From an uncultured Ruminococcus sp. (lineage in GTDB: Bacteria > Bacillota > Clostridia > Monoglobales > Monoglobaceae), in NCBI GenBank assembly GCA_902791425.1, contig CADAVS010000004.1, forward strand, positions 1 through 39,700: a stretch of DNA of 39,700 nt, in the 5' to 3' direction. This document shows, piece by piece, positions 8,664 to 16,899 of this stretch. The position numbers and the translations under genes were made by a program. The notes beneath the pieces were generated by a model that saw only the letters and a program-made list of their open reading frames with translations, ran no database searches and was not told where the DNA came from. The stretch's first letter is position 1. Each line of letters begins with the position of its first letter.

Positions 8664-8692
8664 TTGACTTTACGGCATTAAATTAATATAAT
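8664..8692 (+). promoter_or_regulatory. Promoter of tsaE-tsaB-dacF
   Basis: TTGACT (8664-8669), a 17-base spacer and a perfect TATAAT (8687-8692) lie 42 bases before the tsaE start codon. Confidence 0.8.
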
Positions 8693-8733
8693 ATATTTAA
8701 TCTCAAAATTATTCCGAAGGGAAGACAGTATTT

Positions 8734-9153
8734 TTGGAAAAATATATAACTAAAACAGAAAAAGAAACAATAGAGATAGGCAAAAAGTTTGCCGCCGGGC
8801 TGTCTGTCGGCTCAATAGTTGCGTTAAACGGCGACTTGGGCTGCGGAAAAACCGCTTTTGTAAAGGGCATTGTTGAACACTTCGGCAACTCCGATGACGT
8901 CAGCAGTCCCACATATACACTCGTGAACGAGTACGACGGCACCATACAAATCTATCACTTTGATGTGTATCGGCTTGAAAATCCCGCACCCGAACAATGT
9001 GATTGGATGGACGATTACTTTTTTTCAGACGGAATTTCTTTGATAGAGTGGGCGGATAACATAAAAGCCGTTCTGCCCGAAAACACAATAATGGTAACCT
9101 TTAAAAAACTGCCCGAAAAAGGTGAGGATTACCGTGAAATTATAATTGAATAA
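8734..9153 (+). CDS. tsaE: tRNA threonylcarbamoyladenosine biosynthesis ATPase TsaE
   Basis: This small P-loop ATPase works with TsaB and TsaD in t6A37 modification of ANN-decoding tRNAs. The 139-residue product has a Walker A motif GDLGCGKT, the SSPTYTLVNEY motif, HFDVYRL and the EWADN segment. The start is a TTG at 8734 preceded by an AAGGGAAG site about 10 bases upstream; there is no ATG alternative. tsaB follows after 20 bases. Confidence 0.95.
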   Translation: MEKYITKTEKETIEIGKKFAAGLSVGSIVALNGDLGCGKTAFVKGIVEHFGNSDDVSSPTYTLVNEYDGTIQIYHFDVYRLENPAPEQCDWMDDYFFSDGISLIEWADNIKAVLPENTIMVTFKKLPEKGEDYREIIIE

Positions 9154-9173
9154 TACAAGGAAGGTCAAAACAA

Positions 9174-9887
9174 ATGCTTATATTGGGAATCGACACCTGC
9201 TGTATGGCGGCAACAACTGCGTTAATGTCTGATGACAGACTTGTTGCACAGGTGGTTCAGAATAATAAAAAAACACACTCACAAAATATTATGCCTATGA
9301 TAGACTTTATGCTATCTCAGGCAGAGATTTCCGTAAAAGACGTTGACGGCTTTGCAGTCGCTGTCGGTCCCGGTTCTTTTACGGGTGTCAGAATAGGTGT
9401 AGCAACGATTAAGGCTCTTGCACACTCAACAGGCAAGCCCTGCATTGCCGTGTCCACACTCAAGGCTCTTGCCAACAATGTCGTTCCATTTGAAGGTATT
9501 ATCTGTCCGATTATGGATGCAAGGCGTGGTCAGGTATATAACGCCCTCTTTGACGGGCAACACCTCGACCGCATTGCCGACGATAGAGCAATTTCCATTG
9601 ACGACCTCTGCAAAGAGCTTGAAAGCATCGACAAAGATATTATTTTTGTGGGCGACGGCTTGCCTGTTCACGCAGATAGGATAAACAAGGCTCTTGGCAG
9701 ACGCGCCGTCTTTGCACAGCGTATGCAGATGATGAACTTGGGGGCATCTGTAGCGGAGCTTGGCTACGAAAAAATGCTCTTAGGCGACGTATGCGGTTAT
9801 GCCGAGCTTAAGCCCACTTATTTGAGATTATCACAAGCTGAGAGAGAACGTCTTGAACGTATGGGAGGAAAGACAAATGAAAAATAA
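9174..9887 (+). CDS. tsaB: tRNA threonylcarbamoyladenosine biosynthesis protein TsaB
   Basis: This 237-residue inactive ASKHA-fold partner of TsaD is needed for t6A formation. The N-terminus (LILGIDTCC-x-AATTAL), the THSQN-x-MPMID segment and the AVAVGPGSFTGVRIG motif are diagnostic. It lies between tsaE and dacF and overlaps the dacF start by 11 bases. The usual Firmicutes order tsaE-tsaB-rimI-tsaD is broken here, since rimI and tsaD are absent from the window. Confidence 0.95.
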   Translation: MLILGIDTCCMAATTALMSDDRLVAQVVQNNKKTHSQNIMPMIDFMLSQAEISVKDVDGFAVAVGPGSFTGVRIGVATIKALAHSTGKPCIAVSTLKALANNVVPFEGIICPIMDARRGQVYNALFDGQHLDRIADDRAISIDDLCKELESIDKDIIFVGDGLPVHADRINKALGRRAVFAQRMQMMNLGASVAELGYEKMLLGDVCGYAELKPTYLRLSQAERERLERMGGKTNEK

Positions 9888-11265
9888 CTCAAAAACAATA
9901 CTTTATTTCATATTAATATTTATATTTTCCTTTTGTTTCATAACACCTGTTGTTGCTGTAGAGGATAACTCCTCCGGAACTGAAACAGAGGTCACAACAG
10001 AAAAAAAGATTCGCAAAGAGGGCGAGGCACCAACATTTAATGATAGAGAAACCGCAATCTTGATTGATGCAGGGAACGGAAATGTACTCTTTGAAAAGGA
10101 GAGCAACAAGCGTATGTATCCTGCAAGCACCACAAAAGTTATGACAGCACTGCTGGCGTTTGAAGCCATTGAACGGGGTGAGATATCGCTGACTTCAGAA
10201 ATAGAGATTACATCCGAAATGATAGACGGGCTTGACCCCACAGGCAGTACAATGTCCCTTAAAGTCGGCGAAATCGTAACTCTTGAAAACTTGTTAAAGG
10301 GTATGCTTATCCCATCGGGAAACGATGCGGCTTGCTCTATTGCCGCAGCAGTAGGCAAAAGCATATCCACATTTGTGGATATGATGAACGCCAAAGCACA
10401 AGAATTGGGCTGTGTTGACACACATTTTGCAAACCCTGACGGCCTTCACGATGACAACCACTACACAACCGCCGCAGATATGGCTAAAATCGCCAGAGCA
10501 GCTATGCAACACTATGATTTCAGAAACATAGTGGATTGCGTTCATATCAAAATTCCGCCTACAAATATGTCACCCGAACGCTACTATATAAACACAAACG
10601 GATTGCTTTCCACAATGAGATACCCCAACTTTGCATACAAAGGTGCAACGGGTATAAAGACGGGTTTTACCCAAAAAGCAGGCAACTGCCTTGTATCCTC
10701 CGTCAAACGTGACGGTATGGAATTTATAGGCGTAGTTTACGGTGGCAAAGACGTTGCAAACTCTCACAATGGCACTATTAATATGTTCAATTACGGCTTT
10801 GAAAGTTTCACTTCCATAACACCTGTTTCAAGCGGAGATATGCTGTATGATATAAAGGTCAAGCAAAGCGGCGGTTCTGACAAATTGGCTCTGTCGGCAA
10901 AATCCTCTGCCACTGTTATAGTTCCCAAGGGAACAAACCCAGACGACGTTAAGCTTGAACCTAAAACTCCCGATTTTATAACCGCTCCCGTAAACGCAGG
11001 AGATACAATAGGCACTATGTCCGTCACACTTAACGGGCAAGAACTTTCATCATTTGATTTGATTGCCTCAACCTCGGTCAAGCGAAGCTTCTTCTGGCCC
11101 GTAATGGCAATCGGTGACTTTTTGTGGGGAAACAAAGTTACGCGTACAATAATATGCTTAATTGCAATGGCGGCTGTAATATTTATTATTGCATTTGTTT
11201 TTGCCATATACAACAACATAAAAAAGGCTAAAAGACACAGACAGAACAGGCGACACAGAAAATAA
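9877..11265 (+). CDS. dacF: D-alanyl-D-alanine carboxypeptidase (DacF/PBP5-type)
   Basis: This low-molecular-weight penicillin-binding protein trims the terminal D-Ala from peptidoglycan stem peptides. It has an N-terminal signal/membrane segment (residues about 7-28), the serine active-site motif S84-T-T-K87, an SGN motif near residue 140, a KTG motif near 255 and a PBP5-type C-terminal domain. A final membrane helix is followed by a very basic cytoplasmic tail. I chose ATG 9877 over an earlier in-frame ATG at 9853 because GGAGG lies 9 bases before it. The DacF label rather than another paralogue follows from the sporulation background and is tentative. Confidence 0.93.
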   Translation: MKNNSKTILYFILIFIFSFCFITPVVAVEDNSSGTETEVTTEKKIRKEGEAPTFNDRETAILIDAGNGNVLFEKESNKRMYPASTTKVMTALLAFEAIERGEISLTSEIEITSEMIDGLDPTGSTMSLKVGEIVTLENLLKGMLIPSGNDAACSIAAAVGKSISTFVDMMNAKAQELGCVDTHFANPDGLHDDNHYTTAADMAKIARAAMQHYDFRNIVDCVHIKIPPTNMSPERYYINTNGLLSTMRYPNFAYKGATGIKTGFTQKAGNCLVSSVKRDGMEFIGVVYGGKDVANSHNGTINMFNYGFESFTSITPVSSGDMLYDIKVKQSGGSDKLALSAKSSATVIVPKGTNPDDVKLEPKTPDFITAPVNAGDTIGTMSVTLNGQELSSFDLIASTSVKRSFFWPVMAIGDFLWGNKVTRTIICLIAMAAVIFIIAFVFAIYNNIKKAKRHRQNRRHRK

Positions 11266-11274
11266 TTTACACCT

Positions 11275-11312
11275 ATGCTTTTTTCAGTAAAATTTATCTT
11301 GAAAAAAAGCAT
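11275..11312 (+). terminator. Hairpin after dacF overlapping the next promoter
   Basis: Bases 11275-11286 pair with 11300-11312 (one extra A in the right arm). The stem is AT-rich and followed by only two T residues, so termination would be weak. The right arm overlaps the -35 box of the downstream promoter. Confidence 0.4.
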
Positions 11313-11327
11313 TTGCTATGTTATACT
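11299..11327 (+). promoter_or_regulatory. Promoter of the Ser-rich membrane protein gene
   Basis: TTGAAA (11299-11304), a 17-base spacer and TATACT (11322-11327) lie about 48 bases before the preferred start codon. Confidence 0.65.
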
Positions 11328-11374
11328 GATTGTAGCTTTATATTCGTACAAAATACGAAAGGATGATATGCAAA

Positions 11375-11833
11375 ATGCCACAAAAATCTCAAACAGAAGG
11401 TTATAAAAAGACTTCAGGCGGAAGAAAATTTCTCGCTGTTCTCGGCATCCTTTTTGTGACTATTGGAATATTTTTATTTGCTTTTGGTTTTTCTTTTAAA
11501 ACAATGATGCTTCCTAAGGAGAGCAAGAAAAGCCAAAGCGAAATTGACGCAGAGATTGACCGTTTGAAAATCTCTGTCACTCAGCTTGAGGAGGAAAACA
11601 GACGCTTGAAAGAAGAAAATGACATATTAAAGCAAGGCACATCATCTTCATCAAAGTCATCTTCGTCAAGTTCATCATCAACTTCATCGGGGTCATCTTC
11701 GGGAAGTTCAAGCAGCTCGTCAAGCACATCGGGCAATAAAAGCTCAAACAGCTCAAGCAATTCGTCGAACAGTTCAAAAAGCTCTTCTTCGAACAGTTCA
11801 AACAATTCGTCAGGCTTGACTTATTCTGATTAG
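11375..11833 (+). CDS. Single-pass membrane protein with coiled coil and Ser/Asn-rich tail, function unknown
   Basis: I do not recognise a named family. The product has about 152 residues. A short basic N-terminus is followed by one strong membrane helix (about residues 18-40). A charged heptad-like coiled coil follows (about 48-82), and then a tail of about 65 residues made almost only of Ser, Asn, Gly, Thr and Lys. The topology (small cytoplasmic head, helix, coiled coil, extracytoplasmic disordered tail) resembles small cell-envelope or division proteins in shape only. ATG 11375 is preferred over ATG 11363, which overlaps the AAAGGA ribosome site. The tail is encoded by TCA/TCT/AGC-rich repeats prone to length change. 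Its own promoter lies at 11299-11327. Confidence 0.75.
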   Translation: MPQKSQTEGYKKTSGGRKFLAVLGILFVTIGIFLFAFGFSFKTMMLPKESKKSQSEIDAEIDRLKISVTQLEEENRRLKEENDILKQGTSSSSKSSSSSSSSTSSGSSSGSSSSSSSTSGNKSSNSSSNSSNSSKSSSSNSSNNSSGLTYSD

Positions 11834-12006
11834 CGGGCCAATCGCCAAATCCAAAATTATTTTTCATTGCAGTTGGGCTTGGCAACTGTATGGGCGAAGG
11901 GCAAAAATCAGATAAAGTTATTTCGTATAAAAAAGCCGCATAAAATATGATTGTTCGCATTTTATAAACGACTATTTTAAAATAAATATATAAGGAGATA
12001 GATCAT

Positions 12007-12714
12007 ATGAAACCAAAATACAAAAGAATTATGCTCAAAATCAGCGGTGAAGCACTTGCAGGAACCAAAGGCTTTGGTCTTGACCAACAGACAATTGATG
12101 CGATAGCACTCAAAATCAAAGAATGTTACGATATGGGTGTGCAAATTGCGATTGTAGTCGGCGGCGGCAACTTTTGGAGAGGCCGCAGCGGTGAGGGTAT
12201 GGACAGGTCACGTGCCGACCATATGGGAATGCTGGCAACTGTTATCAATTCCCTTGCCATGCTTGATGCACTTGAACATCTCGGCGTTGAATGCAGAGTT
12301 CAGACTGCCATAGAGATGCGTCAGATTGCTGAGCCGTATATCCGTCTTAAAGCCGCTTCTCACTTGAAAAAGGGCAGAGTCGTTATATTTGCCTGCGGAA
12401 CGGGTAACCCATTCTTCTCAACCGATACAACAGCCGCTCTCCGTGCTGCTGAAATTGATGCTGAGGTTATTCTTCTTGCCAAAAAGGTTGACGGCGTATA
12501 CGACAGCGACCCACATATCAATCCTAACGCAACCAAGTTCGACAAACTGACATATATGGAAGTATTAAACCGCGAGCTTGCCGTTATGGACTCAACCGCT
12601 ACATCTCTTTGTATGGATAATAATATTCCTCTTGTAGTTTTCGGTCTTGACGACCCCGAAAACATCAAACGTGCCGTTGTGGGCGAAGAAATCGGAACTA
12701 TTGTTACCAAATAA
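12007..12714 (+). CDS. pyrH: UMP kinase
   Basis: This enzyme phosphorylates UMP to UDP in pyrimidine synthesis. The 235-residue amino-acid-kinase-fold protein has KISGEAL near the N-terminus, the GGGNFWRGR motif, the [20 protein letters not shown] segment and the [11 protein letters not shown] motif typical of bacterial hexameric PyrH. An AGGAGA site precedes the start. It heads the conserved pyrH-frr-uppS-cdsA group. The spacer 11834-12006 contains no gene and no promoter I can identify with confidence. Confidence 0.97.
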   Translation: MKPKYKRIMLKISGEALAGTKGFGLDQQTIDAIALKIKECYDMGVQIAIVVGGGNFWRGRSGEGMDRSRADHMGMLATVINSLAMLDALEHLGVECRVQTAIEMRQIAEPYIRLKAASHLKKGRVVIFACGTGNPFFSTDTTAALRAAEIDAEVILLAKKVDGVYDSDPHINPNATKFDKLTYMEVLNRELAVMDSTATSLCMDNNIPLVVFGLDDPENIKRAVVGEEIGTIVTK

Positions 12715-12753
12715 TTTGTAAATATTAAATTGACAAGAAAGGTTTGAAGTATT

Positions 12754-13296
12754 ATGCAAAACACAGAAAATAAAATGAACAAAGCTATAAATTCTCTTGA
12801 GGCTGACTTTGCATCTATCCGTGCAGGCCGTGCTAATCCTGCAATTCTTGATAAAATTTCAGTTGAATACTATGGTGCTTCCACACCTTTGGCTCAGGTT
12901 GGTACAATTTCCGTTCCCGAGGCAAGGTCTATCATTATTCAACCCTGGGATGCAACCATATTAAAGGATATCGAAAAAGCAATTCTTGCATCTGATATCG
13001 GCATAACGCCTAACAATGACGGCAGGGTTATCCGTCTTAACTTCCCTCCCCTTACCGAGGAGAGAAGAAAGGAGCTCAGCAAGGGTGTTTCAAAACGTGG
13101 TGAAGAGGCAAAGGTTGCTGTCAGAAACATCAGACGTGACTCTATCGAGGTTTACAAAAAGCAAAAGAAGAATAACGAAATAACCGAAGATGATTTAAAA
13201 GACATAGAAGAGAAAATTCAAAAGCTTACTGACAAGTTTGTTAAGAAAATTGATGAAATCACCGCTGAAAAAGAAAAGGAAATTATGGAAGTATAA
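12754..13296 (+). CDS. frr: Ribosome recycling factor
   Basis: With EF-G this protein splits post-termination ribosomes. The 180-residue sequence shows the FASIRAGRANP-x-ILD motif, the YYGA-x-TPLAQVGTISVPE region and the LTEERRKEL hinge segment. It is slightly shorter than the usual 185 residues, at the N-terminus. It follows pyrH after 39 bases, as in most bacteria. Confidence 0.97.
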   Translation: MQNTENKMNKAINSLEADFASIRAGRANPAILDKISVEYYGASTPLAQVGTISVPEARSIIIQPWDATILKDIEKAILASDIGITPNNDGRVIRLNFPPLTEERRKELSKGVSKRGEEAKVAVRNIRRDSIEVYKKQKKNNEITEDDLKDIEEKIQKLTDKFVKKIDEITAEKEKEIMEV

Positions 13297-13340
13297 TTCA
13301 AAATCTGTTTAGCATAATATGCTACTTTATAGGTGATAAT

Positions 13341-14090
13341 ATGTTTTTTAAAAGAAAGCCAAAACAGCAAAATAACGAAACAATGGATATGGCACGCATA
13401 CCTAAGCATATAGGTATAATTATGGACGGCAACGGCAGATGGGCCAAAAGCAAGGGGCTTCCCCGAAAAGCCGGACACCGCCAGGGTGCCAAAACCATTG
13501 AAAACATCACGGATTACTGTGCTTCAATCGGAGTTGAAGTAATTACCGCATATGCCTTTTCGACTGAGAATTGGAACAGACCAAAAGAGGAAGTTGACGC
13601 CTTGATGGACTTACTCTATGAGTATTTAATTCAGGTTGAAGAAAAGTTCAAAAACGATAGGACAAAGTTTATGGTAAGCGGTGACGTATCCAGGTTCAGT
13701 CCCAAACTTCAGGAGGCTATTGCCCACGCCATTGATGTAACAAAGGATGGCGACAGGATTATTATAAATCTCGCACTCAACTACGGCGGACGCGACGAAA
13801 TTGTACGTGCCTCAAAGAAGTTATATGGTGATATATGCGAAAATAAACTCTCTGTTGATGACGTCAATGAAGAAGTTTTTTCTCGGTATCTTGATACCTA
13901 CGGCTTGCCTGAGGTAGATTTGATTATCCGCCCAAGCGGCGAGCAACGTCTGTCCAACTTTTTGCTGTGGCAGGCTGCCTATGCCGAGTTTTGGTACAGC
14001 GATATCTGTTGGCCTGATTTTTCTTCCGCCGATATGGATGCCGCAATAATTGCGTACCAAAAACGTGACAGACGTTATGGCGGTGTATAA
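13341..14090 (+). CDS. uppS: Isoprenyl transferase (undecaprenyl diphosphate synthase)
   Basis: This cis-prenyltransferase makes the C55 lipid carrier for cell-wall synthesis. The 249-residue protein has the catalytic HIGIIMDGNGRWAK motif, the GHRQGA segment, the AFSTENW motif and the C-terminal RPSGEQRLSNFLLWQ-x-AYAE signature. An AGGTGAT site precedes the ATG. The order frr-uppS-cdsA is conserved. Confidence 0.97.
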   Translation: MFFKRKPKQQNNETMDMARIPKHIGIIMDGNGRWAKSKGLPRKAGHRQGAKTIENITDYCASIGVEVITAYAFSTENWNRPKEEVDALMDLLYEYLIQVEEKFKNDRTKFMVSGDVSRFSPKLQEAIAHAIDVTKDGDRIIINLALNYGGRDEIVRASKKLYGDICENKLSVDDVNEEVFSRYLDTYGLPEVDLIIRPSGEQRLSNFLLWQAAYAEFWYSDICWPDFSSADMDAAIIAYQKRDRRYGGV

Positions 14091-14111
14091 GACAAGAAAG
14101 GATTTTGCACT

Positions 14112-14942
14112 ATGACACCTTCTCTTAAATCACGTTTACTGACATCTGTGATTGGCATACCGATAATAATTCTCATATTGTTGGCTCCTAAGTCAGTTAT
14201 AACATTTGTTGTTATGCTTGTATCTCTTATTGGAATGCACGAATACTACAAAACAACAGGTCTGTCAGAACATAAAAATTTATGTGTAATGGGATACATT
14301 GCGGCAATAGTTATCTCTGTCGGCCTTAAGCTGTCAGTTGCCTCATCGCTTACCTTGGTATATCTATACGTTGTTGCATTGTTTCTGCTGATGCTGTTTA
14401 GCAATCGCACAATAAGCATCAAACATTTGGGAGAGCTTTTGTTCGGCTTGGTCTATATTCCATACTTTCTCTCCCACATAATATATATACATTCTTTGGA
14501 TTTCGGCAGATTTTATGTATGGCTTGTTTTTATAGGTGCGTTTATGTCTGACAGCTGTGCGTATTTTGTCGGCTCTTATCTCGGGAAACATAAATTATGC
14601 CCCGATATCAGCCCTAAAAAGACTGTTGAAGGTGCAATCGGCGGTGTGATAGGCGGCGGTGTGTCTTTTGTTATATATGGTATAATCGTAAATACACTCT
14701 TCACAAGCTACTTAAACGGAGGCAGTTTTAACCTGATTTTGCTGTTTGTCCTTGGCATAATTGCATCTATTGTTTCTCAGATTGGCGATTTAACAGCTTC
14801 TGCCATTAAACGTCAATTTGGAATTAAAGACTTCGGAAATATTTTTCCGGGGCACGGCGGTATGCTCGACAGATGTGACAGCATAATTCTTGTAGCACCT
14901 ATAATATTCCTGTTTTTATACAGCATAAGCATAATTATTTAG
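14112..14942 (+). CDS. cdsA: Phosphatidate cytidylyltransferase
   Basis: This enzyme makes CDP-diacylglycerol from phosphatidate and CTP. The 276-residue polytopic membrane protein ends with the CDS family signature: S-A-I-KRQFGIKDFGNIFPGHGGMLDR, which holds the Mg-binding aspartates. It has about eight hydrophobic segments. It is the last gene before a strong terminator. dxr and rseP, which normally follow cdsA, have moved to the minus strand at 2.3-4.5 kb. Confidence 0.96.
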   Translation: MTPSLKSRLLTSVIGIPIIILILLAPKSVITFVVMLVSLIGMHEYYKTTGLSEHKNLCVMGYIAAIVISVGLKLSVASSLTLVYLYVVALFLLMLFSNRTISIKHLGELLFGLVYIPYFLSHIIYIHSLDFGRFYVWLVFIGAFMSDSCAYFVGSYLGKHKLCPDISPKKTVEGAIGGVIGGGVSFVIYGIIVNTLFTSYLNGGSFNLILLFVLGIIASIVSQIGDLTASAIKRQFGIKDFGNIFPGHGGMLDRCDSIILVAPIIFLFLYSISIII

Positions 14943-14950
14943 TTAATGTA

Positions 14951-14981
14951 ATATCCCATATCTAATATGGGATATTTTTTT
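14951..14981 (+). terminator. Intrinsic terminator after cdsA
   Basis: A perfect 11-bp stem (14951-14961 with 14965-14975) with a 3-base loop is followed by a run of seven T. Confidence 0.88.
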
Positions 14982-14992
14982 GTAAAAATTTC

Positions 14993-15021
14993 TTGATTTT
15001 TGGCTTAATACGATATATAAT
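14993..15021 (+). promoter_or_regulatory. Promoter of the Na/Pi cotransporter gene
   Basis: TTGATT (14993-14998), a 17-base spacer and a perfect TATAAT (15016-15021) lie 50 bases before the start codon. Confidence 0.75.
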
Positions 15022-15071
15022 ATATAGTGGATAAAGCTTGATTTGCATTATATCATTGGAGGCTGATTTAT

Positions 15072-16835
15072 ATGGACATATTCTCTATATTAACTCTTAT
15101 CGGCGGACTTGCCATCTTCCTTTATGGAATGGACTTAATGGGCGATGGCTTAAAGAAATTGGCAGGCGGTCAGCTTGAAACATTTTTGGGAAAGCTGACG
15201 TCAACCAAATCTAAAGGCTTTTTGCTTGGACTTATTGTTACTGCAATAATCCAATCATCTTCTGCCACCACCGTTATGCTTGTGGGTTTTGTAAATTCGG
15301 GAATTATGAATTTATCCCAAACCATCAGTATAATTTTGGGTGCCAATATCGGAACAACCGTTACATCTTGGCTTCTCAGTATGACAGGTATCCAAGGTGC
15401 CAGCTTTTTTCTTAAGCTTTTAAAGCCTGAATCCTTCTCACCTATTCTTGCCATTGTAGGTATTATAATGATGATGGCAAGCGATAGCGACCGTCGCAAA
15501 AATATCGGTTCCATATTAATCGGCTTTTCACTGCTTATGTTTGGTATGGAAACAATGAGTTCCTCTATGGAAGGGCTTAAGGACAACGATGCTTTTACAA
15601 AGCTGTTGATTATGTTCGCAAATCCCGTAATGGGTATCATAGTGGGCACTCTGTTTACTGCAATAATTCAGTCATCATCAGCTTCAATCGGTATCCTTCA
15701 GGCGTTATCCCTTACGGGTGCAATTCCGTATTCCACCGCCATACCGATTATATTAGGTCAGAATATAGGTACAACTATCACACCTGTTTTGTCGGCAATA
15801 AGCGGTAATGTTCAATCCAAAAGAGTTGCCGCCGCCTGTGTATATATCAAAATGATTGGCGTTATTGTTGTCGCGGTTGCATTCTATGTATTAAATGCAA
15901 TATTCAAGTTCTCTATTATGAACCAAAATGTTTCTGTACTTTCAATTGCAATAATCCACACGTTGTTTAATATTATTTCAACTGTTATTATAATGCCGTT
16001 CTGCGGTTGGATAGAAAAAATATCTAAGAAAACAATTAAAGGCGAAAAAGAGAAAAGTGATGTATTCTCAACTCTCGACGACAGATTTCTTTCTATGCCG
16101 TCATTCGCTGTTGAAAAGTGCAAAGCTCTCGTATTCGATATGTTTGAAATCACAAGACATTCCTTGCTGGAGGCAACTTCATTGCTTAAAAAATATGACA
16201 AAGCAATAGCAAAGGATATAGTAGAAAATGAGGCCAATATTGATAAGTATGAGGATAAAACAAGTGCATACCTCGTTAAAATTGCGGGAAAAGAATTGTC
16301 GGCAAATGACAGCCTTGAGGTTACACGCCTGTTGCACGTAGTCGGTGATATCGAAAGAGTATCCGACCACTCAGTAAATATTTTAAATGTTGCCCGCGAG
16401 GTTACTGAAAAAGGTATTGTATTCTCAAAGGAAGCCGCTGAAGATATAAATATAATTACTTCGGCAGTCAATGAAATAATCAATATAACCATTGACGCCT
16501 TCATTAACGAAGATTATGACCTTGCCAAAAAGGTAGAGCCTCTTGATGCGGTTATAGATAAACTGAAATATAAAATTAAAAACAATCATATCAAGCGTCT
16601 GCGTGATGGTGATTGTACTGTGGAAATGGGATTTATTTTATCTGACCTCCTCACAACATACGAGAGGGTATCAGGTCACTGTTCAAATATCGCTGTCAGC
16701 CTTTTGGAGCCTGAGATAGAAACACTTGAAACACACGACTATCTAAAGCACGTTAAGGCAGATGACGAAAATGGGTATTTTGACGATTATAAAGCCTATA
16801 AGCAAAAATATAGATTGCCTCATTACGAAAAGTAA
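15072..16835 (+). CDS. Na/Pi cotransporter family protein with PhoU-like C-terminal domain
   Basis: This 587-residue membrane protein is of the sodium-dependent phosphate cotransporter (NptA/YjbB) type. The two inverted family repeats each carry a QSSSA motif (AIIQSSSATT near residue 60 and AIIQSSSASI near 198), both followed by a GxNIGTT motif. About residues 340-560 form a soluble helical domain resembling PhoU. The start has a GGAGG site upstream and the gene has its own promoter and terminator. It likely moves phosphate; direction (uptake or efflux) cannot be told from sequence. Confidence 0.9.
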   Translation: MDIFSILTLIGGLAIFLYGMDLMGDGLKKLAGGQLETFLGKLTSTKSKGFLLGLIVTAIIQSSSATTVMLVGFVNSGIMNLSQTISIILGANIGTTVTSWLLSMTGIQGASFFLKLLKPESFSPILAIVGIIMMMASDSDRRKNIGSILIGFSLLMFGMETMSSSMEGLKDNDAFTKLLIMFANPVMGIIVGTLFTAIIQSSSASIGILQALSLTGAIPYSTAIPIILGQNIGTTITPVLSAISGNVQSKRVAAACVYIKMIGVIVVAVAFYVLNAIFKFSIMNQNVSVLSIAIIHTLFNIISTVIIMPFCGWIEKISKKTIKGEKEKSDVFSTLDDRFLSMPSFAVEKCKALVFDMFEITRHSLLEATSLLKKYDKAIAKDIVENEANIDKYEDKTSAYLVKIAGKELSANDSLEVTRLLHVVGDIERVSDHSVNILNVAREVTEKGIVFSKEAAEDINIITSAVNEIINITIDAFINEDYDLAKKVEPLDAVIDKLKYKIKNNHIKRLRDGDCTVEMGFILSDLLTTYERVSGHCSNIAVSLLEPEIETLETHDYLKHVKADDENGYFDDYKAYKQKYRLPHYEK

Positions 16836-16851
16836 AATATGTATTAAAGTC

Positions 16852-16896
16852 AAAGTCCCTCAAGCACATATGCTATGCTTGAGGGACTTTAAAATA
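16852..16896. terminator. Terminator shared by the convergent cotransporter and acyl-CoA synthetase genes
   Basis: A perfect 15-bp stem (16852-16866 with 16876-16890) has a 9-base loop. On the plus strand it is followed by an A/T-rich run including TTTTT. It lies between two convergent genes and probably serves both. Confidence 0.85.
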
Positions 16897-16899
16897 TTT

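Noticed and set aside
11577-11960. Minus-strand frames opposite the Ser-rich protein gene
   Set aside because: They arise from the repeat-like TCA/TCT tract read backwards and lack ribosome sites.
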